This document shows positions 16,939 through 25,272 of a stretch of 37,284 bases of DNA, one piece after another (position 1 is the stretch's first letter; every line of letters begins with the position of its first letter). The notes beneath the pieces are model-generated. The model saw nothing but the letters and a program-made list of their open reading frames with translations, ran no database searches and was not told the DNA's origin. This DNA is from Hyphomicrobiales bacterium (GTDB taxonomy: Bacteria > Pseudomonadota > Alphaproteobacteria > Rhizobiales > Devosiaceae), in contig UCAU01000057.1 of the NCBI GenBank assembly GCA_900470445.1, forward strand, positions 1-37,284, given 5' to 3'. The position numbers and the translations under genes are program-made.

Positions 16939-18007
16939 CGGATGTCACCTTCATATCAGGCAGATCGAGCGGCCAGCGGGGGCGCGCGGTGAAATCGAGG
17001 TGATCGGTCGCGCCCAAGGCAAAGCGCTCGGCGCCGGCCCAGGCGACCATGGCGCCATTATCGGTGCAGAGCGCAATCGGCGGCACGATGAGCGTGGCGT
17101 CGGCCGCAGCACAGGCCTTGTCGAGCGCCGCGGCGATAGTGCGATTGGCCGCAACGCCGCCAGCGACGACGAGCTGCGGCTTATGGTCCGGCAATTCGGC
17201 CTTGAAGCGCGCCAATGCCTGCCCGGCGCGGACGGAGACGACTTCAGCCACGGCGGCCTGGAAGCTGGCCGCGATATCGGCCACGTCCTGGTCCGATAGC
17301 GGCGCCAGTGCTTCGGCCTGCAGCCGCACGGCGGTCTTGAGGCCGGAGAAGGAAAAATCGAGCCGCGCCTCGCGCAGCAGCGGGCGGGGGAATTTGAACC
17401 GCTTGGGATCGCCCGATTTGGCAATGGCTTCCACGGCGGGACCGCCGGGATGGCCCAGGCTCAACAGCTTGGCGACCTTGTCGAAGGCTTCGCCCAAAGC
17501 GTCGTCGATCGTGGTGCCCCAGCGCTCATAGTTCCCGACGCCGCGCACCAGTACGAATTGGCTATGTCCACCTGAGACCAGCAGCATCAGATAGGGAAAT
17601 TGTACGCCATCGGTCAGCCGCGCTGTGAGCGCATGGGCTTCGAGGTGATTGACCGCGATCAGGGGCTTGTCCAACGCGGCGGCCAGCGCCTTGGCGGTGG
17701 TCAGCCCCACCAGCACGCCGCCGATCAGGCCCGGTCCGGCGGTGGCCGCGATGGCATCGACATCACCCAGTGCAAGTCCGGCCTCGCGGCAGGCCTGGGC
17801 GATGATATGATCGAGATAGGTGACATGGGCGCGGGCGGCGAGCTCGGGCACGACGCCGCCGAAAGCGGCATGTTCATCGAGCTGGCTGCGCACCACATTG
17901 GAGCGAATCACGGCCTTGCCCGCGGAATCGCGCACGACTATGGAGGCCGCAGTTTCGTCGCAGCTGGTCTCTATGCCTAGAATGGTGGCTTGCGCTTGCC
18001 GGGTCAC
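16928..18007 (-). CDS. tsaD: tRNA N6-adenosine threonylcarbamoyltransferase TsaD
   Basis: A 359-residue Kae1/TsaD ATPase that transfers threonylcarbamoyl to A37 of ANN-decoding tRNAs, with TsaB and TsaE (not in this window). It shows [14 protein letters not shown] at the start (9-22), PELAARAH (54-61), the nucleotide-site segment [13 protein letters not shown] and the [11 protein letters not shown] loop. The start is taken as GTG at 18007, which gives the normal length. The nearest GGGAG is 13 bases upstream, a poor spacing, so the start deserves caution; the frame is open to 18229 but would run antisense into hemC. It leads the tsaD-gpsA-yciI-EVE operon and is divergent from hemC. Confidence 0.95.
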   Translation of the reverse strand: MTRQAQATILGIETSCDETAASIVVRDSAGKAVIRSNVVRSQLDEHAAFGGVVPELAARAHVTYLDHIIAQACREAGLALGDVDAIAATAGPGLIGGVLVGLTTAKALAAALDKPLIAVNHLEAHALTARLTDGVQFPYLMLLVSGGHSQFVLVRGVGNYERWGTTIDDALGEAFDKVAKLLSLGHPGGPAVEAIAKSGDPKRFKFPRPLLREARLDFSFSGLKTAVRLQAEALAPLSDQDVADIAASFQAAVAEVVSVRAGQALARFKAELPDHKPQLVVAGGVAANRTIAAALDKACAAADATLIVPPIALCTDNGAMVAWAGAERFALGATDHLDFTARPRWPLDLPDMKVTSDAA

Positions 18008-18036
18008 GACGAAGTGGTTACTCCCTGAAGCATCGC

Positions 18037-18090
18037 GCGGAAAATTTCCGCCAGAACGATGCGACGTAAAGTCGAGCCTTTGCCTACTAT
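18037..18090. promoter_or_regulatory. tsaD/hemC divergent control region
   Basis: The 97-bp gap holds a nearly perfect palindrome GCGGAAA-A-TTTCCGC (18037-18051) and a TACTAT hexamer (18085-18090) suitable as the hemC -10. From that hexamer the hemC TTG start is only about 15 nt away, so the hemC leader would be very short. The palindrome could serve both genes as an operator; no regulator is implied by context. Confidence 0.35.
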
Positions 18091-18104
18091 AGGACGCCAA
18101 GAGA

Positions 18105-19046
18105 TTGCAATCGTCAGCCCCCTTCGCCCGGATCGGAACACGCGGTAGCCCGCTGGCACTGGCACAGGCGCGGCTGGTGCGGAAGTTGTTGTCAGAGGCG
18201 CATGGCGTACCCGAGGATGACATCGCCATTCAGGTGATTTCGACCGGCGGCGACCGCAGCCAGGCCAGCAATGCCAGCCTGATCGAAATCGGCGGCAAGG
18301 GCCTGTTCACCAAGGAAATCGACGAGGCCATGCTGGCTGGCGTGGTCGATATCGGGGTGCATTCCTCCAAGGATGTGGCGACGCGCCTGCCCGATGGCAT
18401 TGCGCTGGCGGCTTTCCTTGAGCGCGAGGATGTGCGGGACGCCTTTATGTCGGTGAGGGTGCAGAGTCTCGATCATCTGCCCGAGGGCGCAAAATTCGGC
18501 ACCTCCTCTATTCGCCGGGCGGCGCAGGTGTTGCGCCAGCGGCCAGATCTGGAGATCGTGCCGTTCCGCGGCAATGTCGGCACGCGGCTGCAGAAGCTGC
18601 TCGATGGCGTGGCTGATGCCACCATGCTGGCGATGGCCGGGCTCAATCGGCTGGGCGAGGGGCATCGTGCGACGGCTTTGCTCGATCCCGAAATTTTCAT
18701 GCCGGCGCCGGCTCAGGGGGCTATCGGCATTGCCGTTCGCCCAACCGATACGCGGATTGCTGATCTCGTCGCCGTACTCGATCATGCCCCGACCCATACG
18801 GCCATTGCTGCCGAACGGGCCATGCTGGCCGTGCTTGATGGCTCCTGCCGTACGCCGGTGGGCGCGTTGAGCCGCCTTGAGGGTGGCGTTTTGACGCTCA
18901 AGGGGCAGATATTGAGCCTTGATGGCAAGACCGCCTTTGACAGCGCTGCGACCGGGACCGATCCTTTGGCGCTGGGCAAACAGGTCGGTGACGATCTGAT
19001 CGCCCAGGCTGGCACCGAATGGCTGGCGCAATGGGCCGCTACATGA
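18105..19046 (+). CDS. hemC: Porphobilinogen deaminase
   Basis: A 313-residue cytosolic enzyme that condenses four porphobilinogens into hydroxymethylbilane. [14 protein letters not shown] opens the protein. The catalytic aspartate is Asp90 in HSSKD, and SSIRRAAQ and [12 protein letters not shown] are the cofactor-contacting arginine segments. Cys248 in DGSCRTPVG carries the dipyrromethane cofactor. The start is a TTG at 18105, with no good Shine-Dalgarno and possibly a very short leader; no ATG or GTG lies in a sensible place. Its stop overlaps the hemD ATG (ATGA). Confidence 0.95.
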   Translation: MQSSAPFARIGTRGSPLALAQARLVRKLLSEAHGVPEDDIAIQVISTGGDRSQASNASLIEIGGKGLFTKEIDEAMLAGVVDIGVHSSKDVATRLPDGIALAAFLEREDVRDAFMSVRVQSLDHLPEGAKFGTSSIRRAAQVLRQRPDLEIVPFRGNVGTRLQKLLDGVADATMLAMAGLNRLGEGHRATALLDPEIFMPAPAQGAIGIAVRPTDTRIADLVAVLDHAPTHTAIAAERAMLAVLDGSCRTPVGALSRLEGGVLTLKGQILSLDGKTAFDSAATGTDPLALGKQVGDDLIAQAGTEWLAQWAAT

Positions 19047-19774
19047 CGGCAATGCTGGTCACCCGCCCCGAGCCGGATGCGCAATCGAGCGTGCTCAAGC
19101 TGGCGGCTTTGGGGATCGAGGCTGTTGCCGCGCCGGTCATGGTGCGCCAGACGCTTGATAGCAGCGTGCCGCCGCCCGAGGGCTTCGCGGCCATGGTGCT
19201 GACCAGCGCCAATGGCGTGCGCGCACTGGCCGATCGGGGACTGGTCGAGCAATATCGGCATTTGCCGGTGTTTGCCGTGGGCGACCGGACGGCGTTTGAA
19301 GCGCGTGAACATGGCTTTGCCGAGGTGACCAGCGCCGAGGGCACCTTTGCCGATCTGGTTAATCTCATTGCCCGGGCGCGGCTGAGCGGCCCGGTCTTCT
19401 ATCCGGCGGGCAAGCATCAGAGCGGCGACCTGGGCAAGGCGCTGGCGCCGTTTGGTGTGATGGTGGCGACGGCACGGCTCTATGAAATGGTGGCGCTGGA
19501 TAGCCTGCCGGAGGAGGCTTTGACAGGCCTGACCGATGGCTCGATCGGGGCCGTTCTGGTCTATTCGCGCCGCACCGCCGAGATTTTTGCCCGGCTGGCA
19601 GGCCAGCTCGATCGGGCCCGGCGCAGCGCCATTGCCATGCTCGCCATGTCGGAAGCGGTGGCCGAGCCCTTGCTGGAAAATCACTTCAATCGCATTAGCC
19701 TCGCCGACCGGCCCGATGAAGATGGCATGATGACGCTCGCACTGGCTTTTGCCCGCGAGCAAACTGGGCCATGA
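19043..19774 (+). CDS. hemD: Uroporphyrinogen-III synthase
   Basis: A 243-residue cyclase that turns hydroxymethylbilane into uroporphyrinogen III. The sequence family is poorly conserved, but the start MLVTRPEPDAQ, the LTSANGVRAL block, VFAVGDRTA, and VLVYSRRTAEIF in the second half are characteristic. It overlaps hemC by 4 nt (ATGA); an in-frame ATG at 19031 is an alternative start. Position straight after hemC supports the call. Confidence 0.93.
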   Translation: MTAMLVTRPEPDAQSSVLKLAALGIEAVAAPVMVRQTLDSSVPPPEGFAAMVLTSANGVRALADRGLVEQYRHLPVFAVGDRTAFEAREHGFAEVTSAEGTFADLVNLIARARLSGPVFYPAGKHQSGDLGKALAPFGVMVATARLYEMVALDSLPEEALTGLTDGSIGAVLVYSRRTAEIFARLAGQLDRARRSAIAMLAMSEAVAEPLLENHFNRISLADRPDEDGMMTLALAFAREQTGP

Positions 19775-19802
19775 TCGGCACCAAGAACCAAGGAGTCCGC
19801 GC

Positions 19803-21059
19803 ATGGCCGACCCAAAGGGCAACGACCCCAAAGCGACCCAGGGCAAAGCAGCCGACAATCCGGCTGTAGCCAAGCCCGAACCGGCGAAATCCGGCGCGGT
19901 CCGCCCGCCTGTGCTCGACCTGCAAGCGCGCGAGACCGGGGCTGGTGCCAAAAAGCCCGAGCCGCCGCGCGAGTCTGCCGACAAGCCGGCTGCAGAGAGT
20001 GTTCGCGAGACGCCCAAACCGAGCGCCAGTGCTCCGCCGCCGCGTGCGGCTTCGCCCGTGCTGCCCACCATCGCTGGCGGCGTGCTCGGTCTTGCTGCGG
20101 CCTATGGGCTGGCCTGGTTCGGCCTGTGGCCAACCACGCCTGCTCCGACACCGGCCGCCGACCCGCGGCTGGCCCAATTTGCCAGCGCCATTCCCGAACT
20201 CGAAACGGTGACCAATACGACCCAGTCGGAATTGGCGACGCTGACGCGGCGCGTGGCCGGGCTCGAAAGCAACGGACCGGCAAGTTCCGGCGCCGAACCC
20301 GTCGATCTCGCCCCGATCCAGACCGAGATTTCGGCCCTGACCCAGCGCATCGACACTTTGGCAAATGCCCCGGCCGCACCCGGCGATACGGCAGTTGTTG
20401 AGGGGCTACGCACCGAATTGGCGGGCCTGACGACGCGGCTTGATGAACTAGGTGCCCGGCTGGGCAGTGCCGAGGCCAATCTGCGCAATCTCGACACCAC
20501 GGTGAGCCAGACCACGGCCACCCTGGCGGGACAACCCGCCGATATTGGCGCCGTGCTGCAATTACCGCTGATTCTATCGGGCTTCGAATCGGCCTTTTCG
20601 ACCGGCCGGCCTTATGAAACCGAATTAGCCGCCCTGCGCGCCGCCGTGCCTGATGCAGCGATCCCGACGTCCATCGCCAATGCGGCGGCCAGCGGTCTGC
20701 CGCGGCCCGATGTCATCGCGCAGCGCTTTGCCGATGTGCTGCCGGCCATTCTGGCTGGACGGCCGGCCGATCCGGCGGCCGGCTGGCAGGATGGCGCGGT
20801 GGACTGGTTCCGCTCCGCCATTGCCCTGCGACCGACCGGCGAGATCGAGGGCGATTCGCCCGATGCCATTGCCTCGCGCCTCGAGGGGGCCATTGCCCGA
20901 CGGGACTTCGCCGCTGCGAAAACCCTGTTCGATAGCCTGCCCGCGCCCATGTTGAGCGCGGCAGGCGATGTTCCGGCTCTGGTGGCCACCCAGGCCGAGG
21001 CCGCAGGTTTCCTTGAACAGTTGCGCGCCCAAGCGCTGGCCGGCGAGGTTCGCCCATGA
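19803..21059 (+). CDS. Mic60/mitofilin-like inner-membrane protein
   Basis: A 418-residue protein with the layout of alphaproteobacterial mitofilin (Mic60) homologues. It has a Pro/Ala/Lys-rich cytoplasmic start (1-85), one transmembrane helix at about 86-108 (SPVLPTIAGGVLGLAAAYGL), a periplasmic coiled-coil at about 125-265 rich in Leu/Thr/Glu heptads, and a globular helical C-terminal domain. Homologues shape intracytoplasmic membranes or tether the outer membrane, and in this class the gene sits in the hem cluster, as here between hemD and hemY. AAGGAG lies seven bases before the ATG. Its stop overlaps the hemY start (ATGA). Specific Mic60 function is inferred from architecture and synteny. 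Confidence 0.8.
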   Translation: MADPKGNDPKATQGKAADNPAVAKPEPAKSGAVRPPVLDLQARETGAGAKKPEPPRESADKPAAESVRETPKPSASAPPPRAASPVLPTIAGGVLGLAAAYGLAWFGLWPTTPAPTPAADPRLAQFASAIPELETVTNTTQSELATLTRRVAGLESNGPASSGAEPVDLAPIQTEISALTQRIDTLANAPAAPGDTAVVEGLRTELAGLTTRLDELGARLGSAEANLRNLDTTVSQTTATLAGQPADIGAVLQLPLILSGFESAFSTGRPYETELAALRAAVPDAAIPTSIANAAASGLPRPDVIAQRFADVLPAILAGRPADPAAGWQDGAVDWFRSAIALRPTGEIEGDSPDAIASRLEGAIARRDFAAAKTLFDSLPAPMLSAAGDVPALVATQAEAAGFLEQLRAQALAGEVRP

Positions 21060-22432
21060 TCCGGCTCGCCTCCTGGATCATCGGCAGCCTGGTCGTGGCG
21101 GCGCTGGCCGCCTGGATGATCGCCTTGCCGGGCACCTTGACGCTGGAAGTGGCCAATTATCGCATGCAGCCCCGGTTGGGCGCGGCCATTGTCATGTTCC
21201 TCATCGTGGCGCTGGTCATCATTTTTATCTGGTCGCTGATCCGCCGCGTGTTGACGGCGCCGCGCGCCATGGCCCGCCGCAATCGCGAAAAGCGCCGGGA
21301 ACAGGGTGTCGAAGCCCTGTCCGACGCCATTGTCGCGCTGCAGGCCGGCGATCCCGCCCGTGCCCGTGCGCTGGCGCGCGAGGCGCAGTCCCGCCTGCCG
21401 GCCAATGCGGCGGCGCGCCTGCTCGAAGCCCGTGCCGATCTGGCTTTGGGCGATATGTCGGCGGCCCGCGAGCATTATCGCGCCCTGATCGCCAGCGAGA
21501 AAACCGCGGTGGCGGCGCTGACCGGGCTTTACGACCAGGCCCGCGCCCAGCATCGCCCCGAGGCCGCCCTGACCTTTGCGCGCAAGGCGCTGACGCTGGC
21601 GCCAACCAGTGGCTGGGCTGCCGAGGCCGTGTTCGATGACCTGACCAAGCGCGGCCAATGGGCCGAAGCCGTCGCCATGGTCAATGCCGAGGCCGCAACC
21701 AGCCGCGAAGCCCGCGCTGCCAAGCGCCGCCGCCAGGCGGTGATCGAAACCGCCCGCGCCCGCGAAGCCGAGACCAGCGCGCCGCTTTCGGCGCTCGACC
21801 ATGCGCTGACTGCGCTCAAGCTCTTGCCCGATTTCGTGCCGGCAGCCCTGATTGCCGCACGCATCCACATCAATCGCGGCGAAACGCGCAAGGCGATGAG
21901 CCTGTTGCGGCGCATCTGGCGCTCCACCGGGCATCCCGATATTGCCGCGCTCTATGCCCATGCCCAGCCCGGCGCTTCGGCGATCGACCGGCTCAAGCGG
22001 CTGGGCGAAATCATCGAGGTCCCACCGCCGCATCGTGCCGCCGGCATGGCGCTGGCTCGCGCGGCGATCGATGCCTATGACTGGCCGCTGGCGCGCAAGG
22101 CGCTGGAACCCTTTGTCGGGGCCGATGCCACCCAGGGTGTCGCCAGCCTCATGGCCGAAATCGAGGAAGGCCAATCGGGCGACCAGGGCAAGTCCCGAGA
22201 ATGGCTGGCCCGGGCGGTGCGGGCGCCGCGTGATCCGGCCTGGACGGCCGATGGCCTCGTCAGCGATGAATGGGAGCCCATCTCCCCGGTCACCGGACGG
22301 CTCGATGCCTTTGAATGGAAGGTGCCCGTGGCGTTGACCGGGCGGGCCGTGCAACCGGCCGCGCCAGCCGGTTTGCAATTGCCTGGTGCCGATCCCGCCT
22401 TGCCTCTTGCACCGGCAGAAAACCCAACGTAA
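21056..22432 (+). CDS. hemY: HemY-like TPR membrane protein
   Basis: A 458-residue inner-membrane protein. Two transmembrane helices lie near the N-terminus (about 5-24 and 41-62), followed by a basic turn (RRNREKRREQG) and a long run of tetratricopeptide-like helical pairs, for example DAIVALQAGDPARARALAREA and ALTFARKALTLAP. This is the HemY N-domain/TPR family of the hem operon, whose role is likely to scaffold late haem synthesis enzymes; it is not the oxygen-dependent protoporphyrinogen oxidase also called HemY in Gram-positives. The start overlaps the upstream stop by 4 nt. The tail (about 435-458) is Pro/Ala-rich. Confidence 0.88.
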   Translation: MIRLASWIIGSLVVAALAAWMIALPGTLTLEVANYRMQPRLGAAIVMFLIVALVIIFIWSLIRRVLTAPRAMARRNREKRREQGVEALSDAIVALQAGDPARARALAREAQSRLPANAAARLLEARADLALGDMSAAREHYRALIASEKTAVAALTGLYDQARAQHRPEAALTFARKALTLAPTSGWAAEAVFDDLTKRGQWAEAVAMVNAEAATSREARAAKRRRQAVIETARAREAETSAPLSALDHALTALKLLPDFVPAALIAARIHINRGETRKAMSLLRRIWRSTGHPDIAALYAHAQPGASAIDRLKRLGEIIEVPPPHRAAGMALARAAIDAYDWPLARKALEPFVGADATQGVASLMAEIEEGQSGDQGKSREWLARAVRAPRDPAWTADGLVSDEWEPISPVTGRLDAFEWKVPVALTGRAVQPAAPAGLQLPGADPALPLAPAENPT

Positions 22433-22461
22433 AAGACCCAGCGTTCCGCTGCGGCGGACGG

Positions 22462-22537
22462 GCCGCTTTAGCTCAGTTGGTAGAGCACATCATTCGTAAT
22501 GATGGGGTCAGGTGTTCGAGTCACCTAAGCGGCACCA
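22462..22537 (+). tRNA. tRNA-Thr (anticodon CGT)
   Basis: A complete 76-nt cloverleaf. The acceptor stem GCCGCTT/AAGCGGC closes it. The D-arm contains AGCTCAGTTGGTAGAGC. The anticodon stem CATCA/TGATG holds the 7-nt loop TTCGTAA with anticodon CGT (reads ACG), and the T-arm has GGTGTTCGAGTCACC. The discriminator A is followed by an encoded CCA. It starts 29 nt after hemY and could be cotranscribed or have its own promoter. Confidence 0.97.
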
Positions 22538-22562
22538 TAATTCTCTCGACATCACGGGCCGG

Positions 22563-22616
22563 GCGCTGTCCTCTCTTGCGGAGGCCATGGCGACATGCCG
22601 GCCCAAAGGACAGCGC
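22563..22616 (+). promoter_or_regulatory. Inverted repeat that buries a ribosome binding site
   Basis: A perfect 10-bp inverted repeat, GCGCTGTCCT (22563-22572) with AGGACAGCGC (22607-22616), has a 34-nt loop that contains a further GGCC/GGCC pairing. The right arm includes the AGGA Shine-Dalgarno (22607-22610) of the 84-residue gene, whose ATG is 2 nt beyond the repeat. In RNA the arm would pair the ribosome binding site with UCCU. Confidence 0.55.
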
Positions 22617-22618
22617 AG

Positions 22619-22873
22619 ATGACCGAAAAGACCCCCCTGCCGACCAAGCTCATCGTGCTGCTGGCCTTCGACAAGGGCGAGGATGGCGAGCTGTTCCCCG
22701 CCTTTGAAGCGCGCGAAATGCGCGACGAATCCACCGCCATGCGCACCGGCCGCGATCTTGCCGGCAAGCATGCCGGGGTGATTGCCTGGTCGCGCTCGGC
22801 CGATCTGGTCAATGGCGAATTCGGCGATCCCGTCGTGCTGTTCCAGCATGGCGATGTGCCGGATATGGACTGA
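22619..22873 (+). CDS. Small conserved-type hypothetical protein
   Basis: An 84-residue soluble protein (start MTEKTPLPTKLIVLLAFDKG). It has a hydrophobic first strand, an acidic turn (DKGEDGEL), then FPAFEAREMRDESTAMRTGRD-type helix, HAGVIAWSRSAD and a final VVLFQHGDVPDMD. It resembles uncharacterised small proteins of Hyphomicrobiales that share the KHAGVIAWSR and LFQxGDxPD segments; I know no function. The ATG at 22619 has AGGA eight bases upstream, within a hairpin; an in-frame ATG at 22595 is less well placed. The gene lies between tRNA-Thr and the convergent GGDEF-EAL gene. Confidence 0.75.
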   Translation: MTEKTPLPTKLIVLLAFDKGEDGELFPAFEAREMRDESTAMRTGRDLAGKHAGVIAWSRSADLVNGEFGDPVVLFQHGDVPDMD

Positions 22874-22886
22874 TATTTTCGCCAGC

Positions 22887-25190
22887 CTAGCCGTGCCGGC
22901 GATTGGCCTGAACCAGGCGCCGCGGTGCATTGAGCCGTCCGATCAACTCGGCAATGTCGCGCGCCGGTAGCGGACGGCTGAAGAAATAGCCCTGCACCTG
23001 CTGCACCTTTGTGTGTTCGAGCACCCTATCGAGCTGGGCTTCAGTTTCGACGCCCTCGGCCACGACGATCAGGTCGAGATCGCGTCCCAGCCGCGCCACA
23101 TTGGCCAGCAGCTGCAGCGATTTTTCATCGCTGGCGATATCGGCCACGAAGGAGCGGTCGATCTTGAGCTTGGTGAAGGGCAGCGCATGCAAATAGCTCA
23201 GCGACGAATAGCCGGTGCCGAAATCATCAAGCGCAATCGCCACGCCCTTGGCCGCCAGCGCGGTCAGCAGGCGCTTGGCGATGTCGTGCTCTTCGATCAC
23301 CGCCGTTTCGGTAACTTCGATCTCGAGCCGTGACGGCGCCAGCCCGCACCGCGCCAGCGCCTCTTCGATCACGGCCATCAGATCGGCGCCACGGAAATCG
23401 CGGGCCGAAATATTGACCGCGACGCTCACCGCCCCCGGCCAGGCACTGCACTGCTCGATCGCCGTGCCGATCACCCATTCGGTAATCTGGGAAATCAGCC
23501 CCATTTCTTCGGCCAGCGGAATGAAGGTAGAGGGCGCGACAAGGCCCAGTTCGGGGTGATCCCAGCGCGCCAGCGCTTCGCAGGCCACCACCTTGCGGGT
23601 GGCGATATCGACCAGCGGCTGGAAGGTCAGGGTCAATCCGCCATGCTGCACCGCCTCGCGCAGATCGGCCTTGAGCCGCTGGCGGTAATGATAGTCGATA
23701 TCCATCTGCGCGTGGAAAATCTGGCTCCTGGCCTTGCCATCGCCCTTGGCCGAATAGAGCGCCAGATCGGCCTTGGTCATCAGATCGTCGAGCCCATCAT
23801 CGGCATTGCTGCTGGTGACCAGGCCAATGCTGACATTGGCCTGCAGCACCATGCCATCGAGCTCGAACGGGGTCGCAAAGGCTTCGAGCAATGCCTGGGC
23901 ATCACTATTGGCCTGCGCCGCATCGACGATGGCGCCGCGATAGACGACGAATTCATCGCCTCCCAGCCGCGCCAGGATCGCGTCCACCGGCACGGTGGCG
24001 CGCAGCCTCTGCGCGACCTGCCGCAGCAGGTGATCGCCCACAATATGGCCGAACGTGTCGTTGACATGCTTGAAGTCGTCGACATCGATGATCATCAACG
24101 CCACCGCCCCGCCATCCATGCTCGATCGGCGGCTCGCAATATCTTCGGCGGCCAGTTCGCCGAAATAGGTGCGGTTGGGCAGCCCGGTCAGCGCATCATG
24201 CCGCGCCATGAAATGGATGCGCTCCTCGGAACTGACGCGGGAGCTGATATCTTCGAGCAGCAGCACGCAGCGCTCCAACCGGGCGCTGACCGTAACCTCA
24301 TAATAGAGCCCCGCGGGCAGGCTGAGCAGCACCTTGCCCGATTGCCGCCTGGTGATCAGGTCGAGCAAGCGATCCACCGCCATGCGGGGCAAATGGCCAT
24401 TTGCACCCATGTCAGTCAGCGTAGCGGCGAAGGAATTGCCCCTCAGCTTGGGCGCGCCAAGCCTGGCAAACAGCCGGACCGCCCGCTCATTGACGACGCA
24501 GACCACGCCAGCCTCGTCCAGCATGCATAGACCATGTTCGAGCGTGCTCATGGCCATGTCGAGTTCGGCCGCCAGCCGGGACGCTTCGATCCGCCCATGC
24601 ACCGCGCTGAGCAGGATGGCGCGAATGTCGCCCGCCAGCTTGCGAAAGCTCGACAGCATCACGCCCAGCAGCCCCGCCAGCACGATATAATAGCCCCCGC
24701 CATGCAGCGCATAGCCAGCCGCCAGCGGCACGGTGACCAGCACCAATTGAATGGTCACCAGCCGGTCGAGCCCGAAATTTCGCGCGCAAATGCCCACCAT
24801 TGCCGCAATCGAGAGGGCGGCGCTGGCCATGGCGGCAAACGGATCCCGCACCACGGCCATCGAAACAAAGCACCAGATGCCATAGACCAGCGCCAATAGT
24901 CCGCCGCTGAGCACGGCCCGGTTTTCCCAATATTCGGCTGCCGGCGCATCGTCGCTGTCAATGGAAGCCCGCCAGAAGGCCCGCATATCGGCATAGCGGA
25001 ACAGCCCGATGCTGACGAAGGCGAGGGTGACCAGGGCCAGGGCGGGCGAATTGGCGCTATGGGCGGTGAGCGCGGCGGCGAGGGCAGCCGTAAAGGTGCC
25101 CAAAAGCATCGCCCGCCTGTCGCCATAGACGGAGCGGATGATGGACACGTAATCGAGCGCCGGCATCGATTTTCGGGCCGAGGTAAGCAC
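22887..25190 (-). CDS. Membrane GGDEF-EAL c-di-GMP enzyme
   Basis: A 767-residue inner-membrane protein for cyclic-di-GMP turnover. About six hydrophobic segments (27-180) form an N-terminal membrane sensor, followed by a PAS-like stretch (about 205-315). The GGDEF domain has RLGGDEF (408-414) intact. The EAL domain has CEALARW (Glu538), then DDFGTGYSSL, LKIDRSFV and EGVET intact. Both active sites look complete, so it may make and degrade c-di-GMP. The RxxD inhibitory site normally five residues before GGDEF is not seen. The start is taken as GTG at 25190 because GGGG lies seven bases upstream; an ATG at 25166 has no Shine-Dalgarno. The ribosome binding site is inside a stable hairpin. Confidence 0.93.
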   Translation of the reverse strand: MLTSARKSMPALDYVSIIRSVYGDRRAMLLGTFTAALAAALTAHSANSPALALVTLAFVSIGLFRYADMRAFWRASIDSDDAPAAEYWENRAVLSGGLLALVYGIWCFVSMAVVRDPFAAMASAALSIAAMVGICARNFGLDRLVTIQLVLVTVPLAAGYALHGGGYYIVLAGLLGVMLSSFRKLAGDIRAILLSAVHGRIEASRLAAELDMAMSTLEHGLCMLDEAGVVCVVNERAVRLFARLGAPKLRGNSFAATLTDMGANGHLPRMAVDRLLDLITRRQSGKVLLSLPAGLYYEVTVSARLERCVLLLEDISSRVSSEERIHFMARHDALTGLPNRTYFGELAAEDIASRRSSMDGGAVALMIIDVDDFKHVNDTFGHIVGDHLLRQVAQRLRATVPVDAILARLGGDEFVVYRGAIVDAAQANSDAQALLEAFATPFELDGMVLQANVSIGLVTSSNADDGLDDLMTKADLALYSAKGDGKARSQIFHAQMDIDYHYRQRLKADLREAVQHGGLTLTFQPLVDIATRKVVACEALARWDHPELGLVAPSTFIPLAEEMGLISQITEWVIGTAIEQCSAWPGAVSVAVNISARDFRGADLMAVIEEALARCGLAPSRLEIEVTETAVIEEHDIAKRLLTALAAKGVAIALDDFGTGYSSLSYLHALPFTKLKIDRSFVADIASDEKSLQLLANVARLGRDLDLIVVAEGVETEAQLDRVLEHTKVQQVQGYFFSRPLPARDIAELIGRLNAPRRLVQANRRHG

Positions 25191-25272
25191 CTGCTATCCC
25201 CATATGTCGGGCCGGTATGAGGCGCCCGAGGCATTAAGATCGCCTTGCCGGCGCCTTATGGGGATCTTGTGC
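25191..25272 (-). promoter_or_regulatory. Structured leader of GGDEF-EAL gene, possible RNA switch
   Basis: Read on the minus strand, the 5' leader has ATCCCCATA (25265-25257) directly followed by AGGCGCC (25256-25250), then a loop, GGCGCCT (25226-25220), a 15-nt bulge, and TATGGGGAT (25204-25196) just before the GTG. This gives a 9-bp stem stacked on a 7-bp stem, with a small GGCA/TGCC stem in the loop. The GGGG Shine-Dalgarno is fully paired. A competing helix AAGATC/GATCTT (25268-25263 with 25241-25236) shares bases with the 9-bp stem. It does not resemble the known c-di-GMP riboswitch classes in core motifs. Confidence 0.5.

Noticed and set aside
20612..22378. 588-codon open frame antisense to the Mic60-like and hemY genes
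   Set aside because: Arg/His-rich low-complexity translation with no domain; both sense genes are well supported.
22462..22560. tRNA-Thr 3' end as a prophage or island attachment site
   Set aside because: No integrase and no second copy of the tRNA 3' end is in the window, and genes on both sides look like core genome.
25191..25272. Known c-di-GMP riboswitch class upstream of GGDEF-EAL
   Set aside because: The leader folds strongly but lacks the conserved motifs of the described c-di-GMP riboswitch classes; I report it as an unassigned structured leader.
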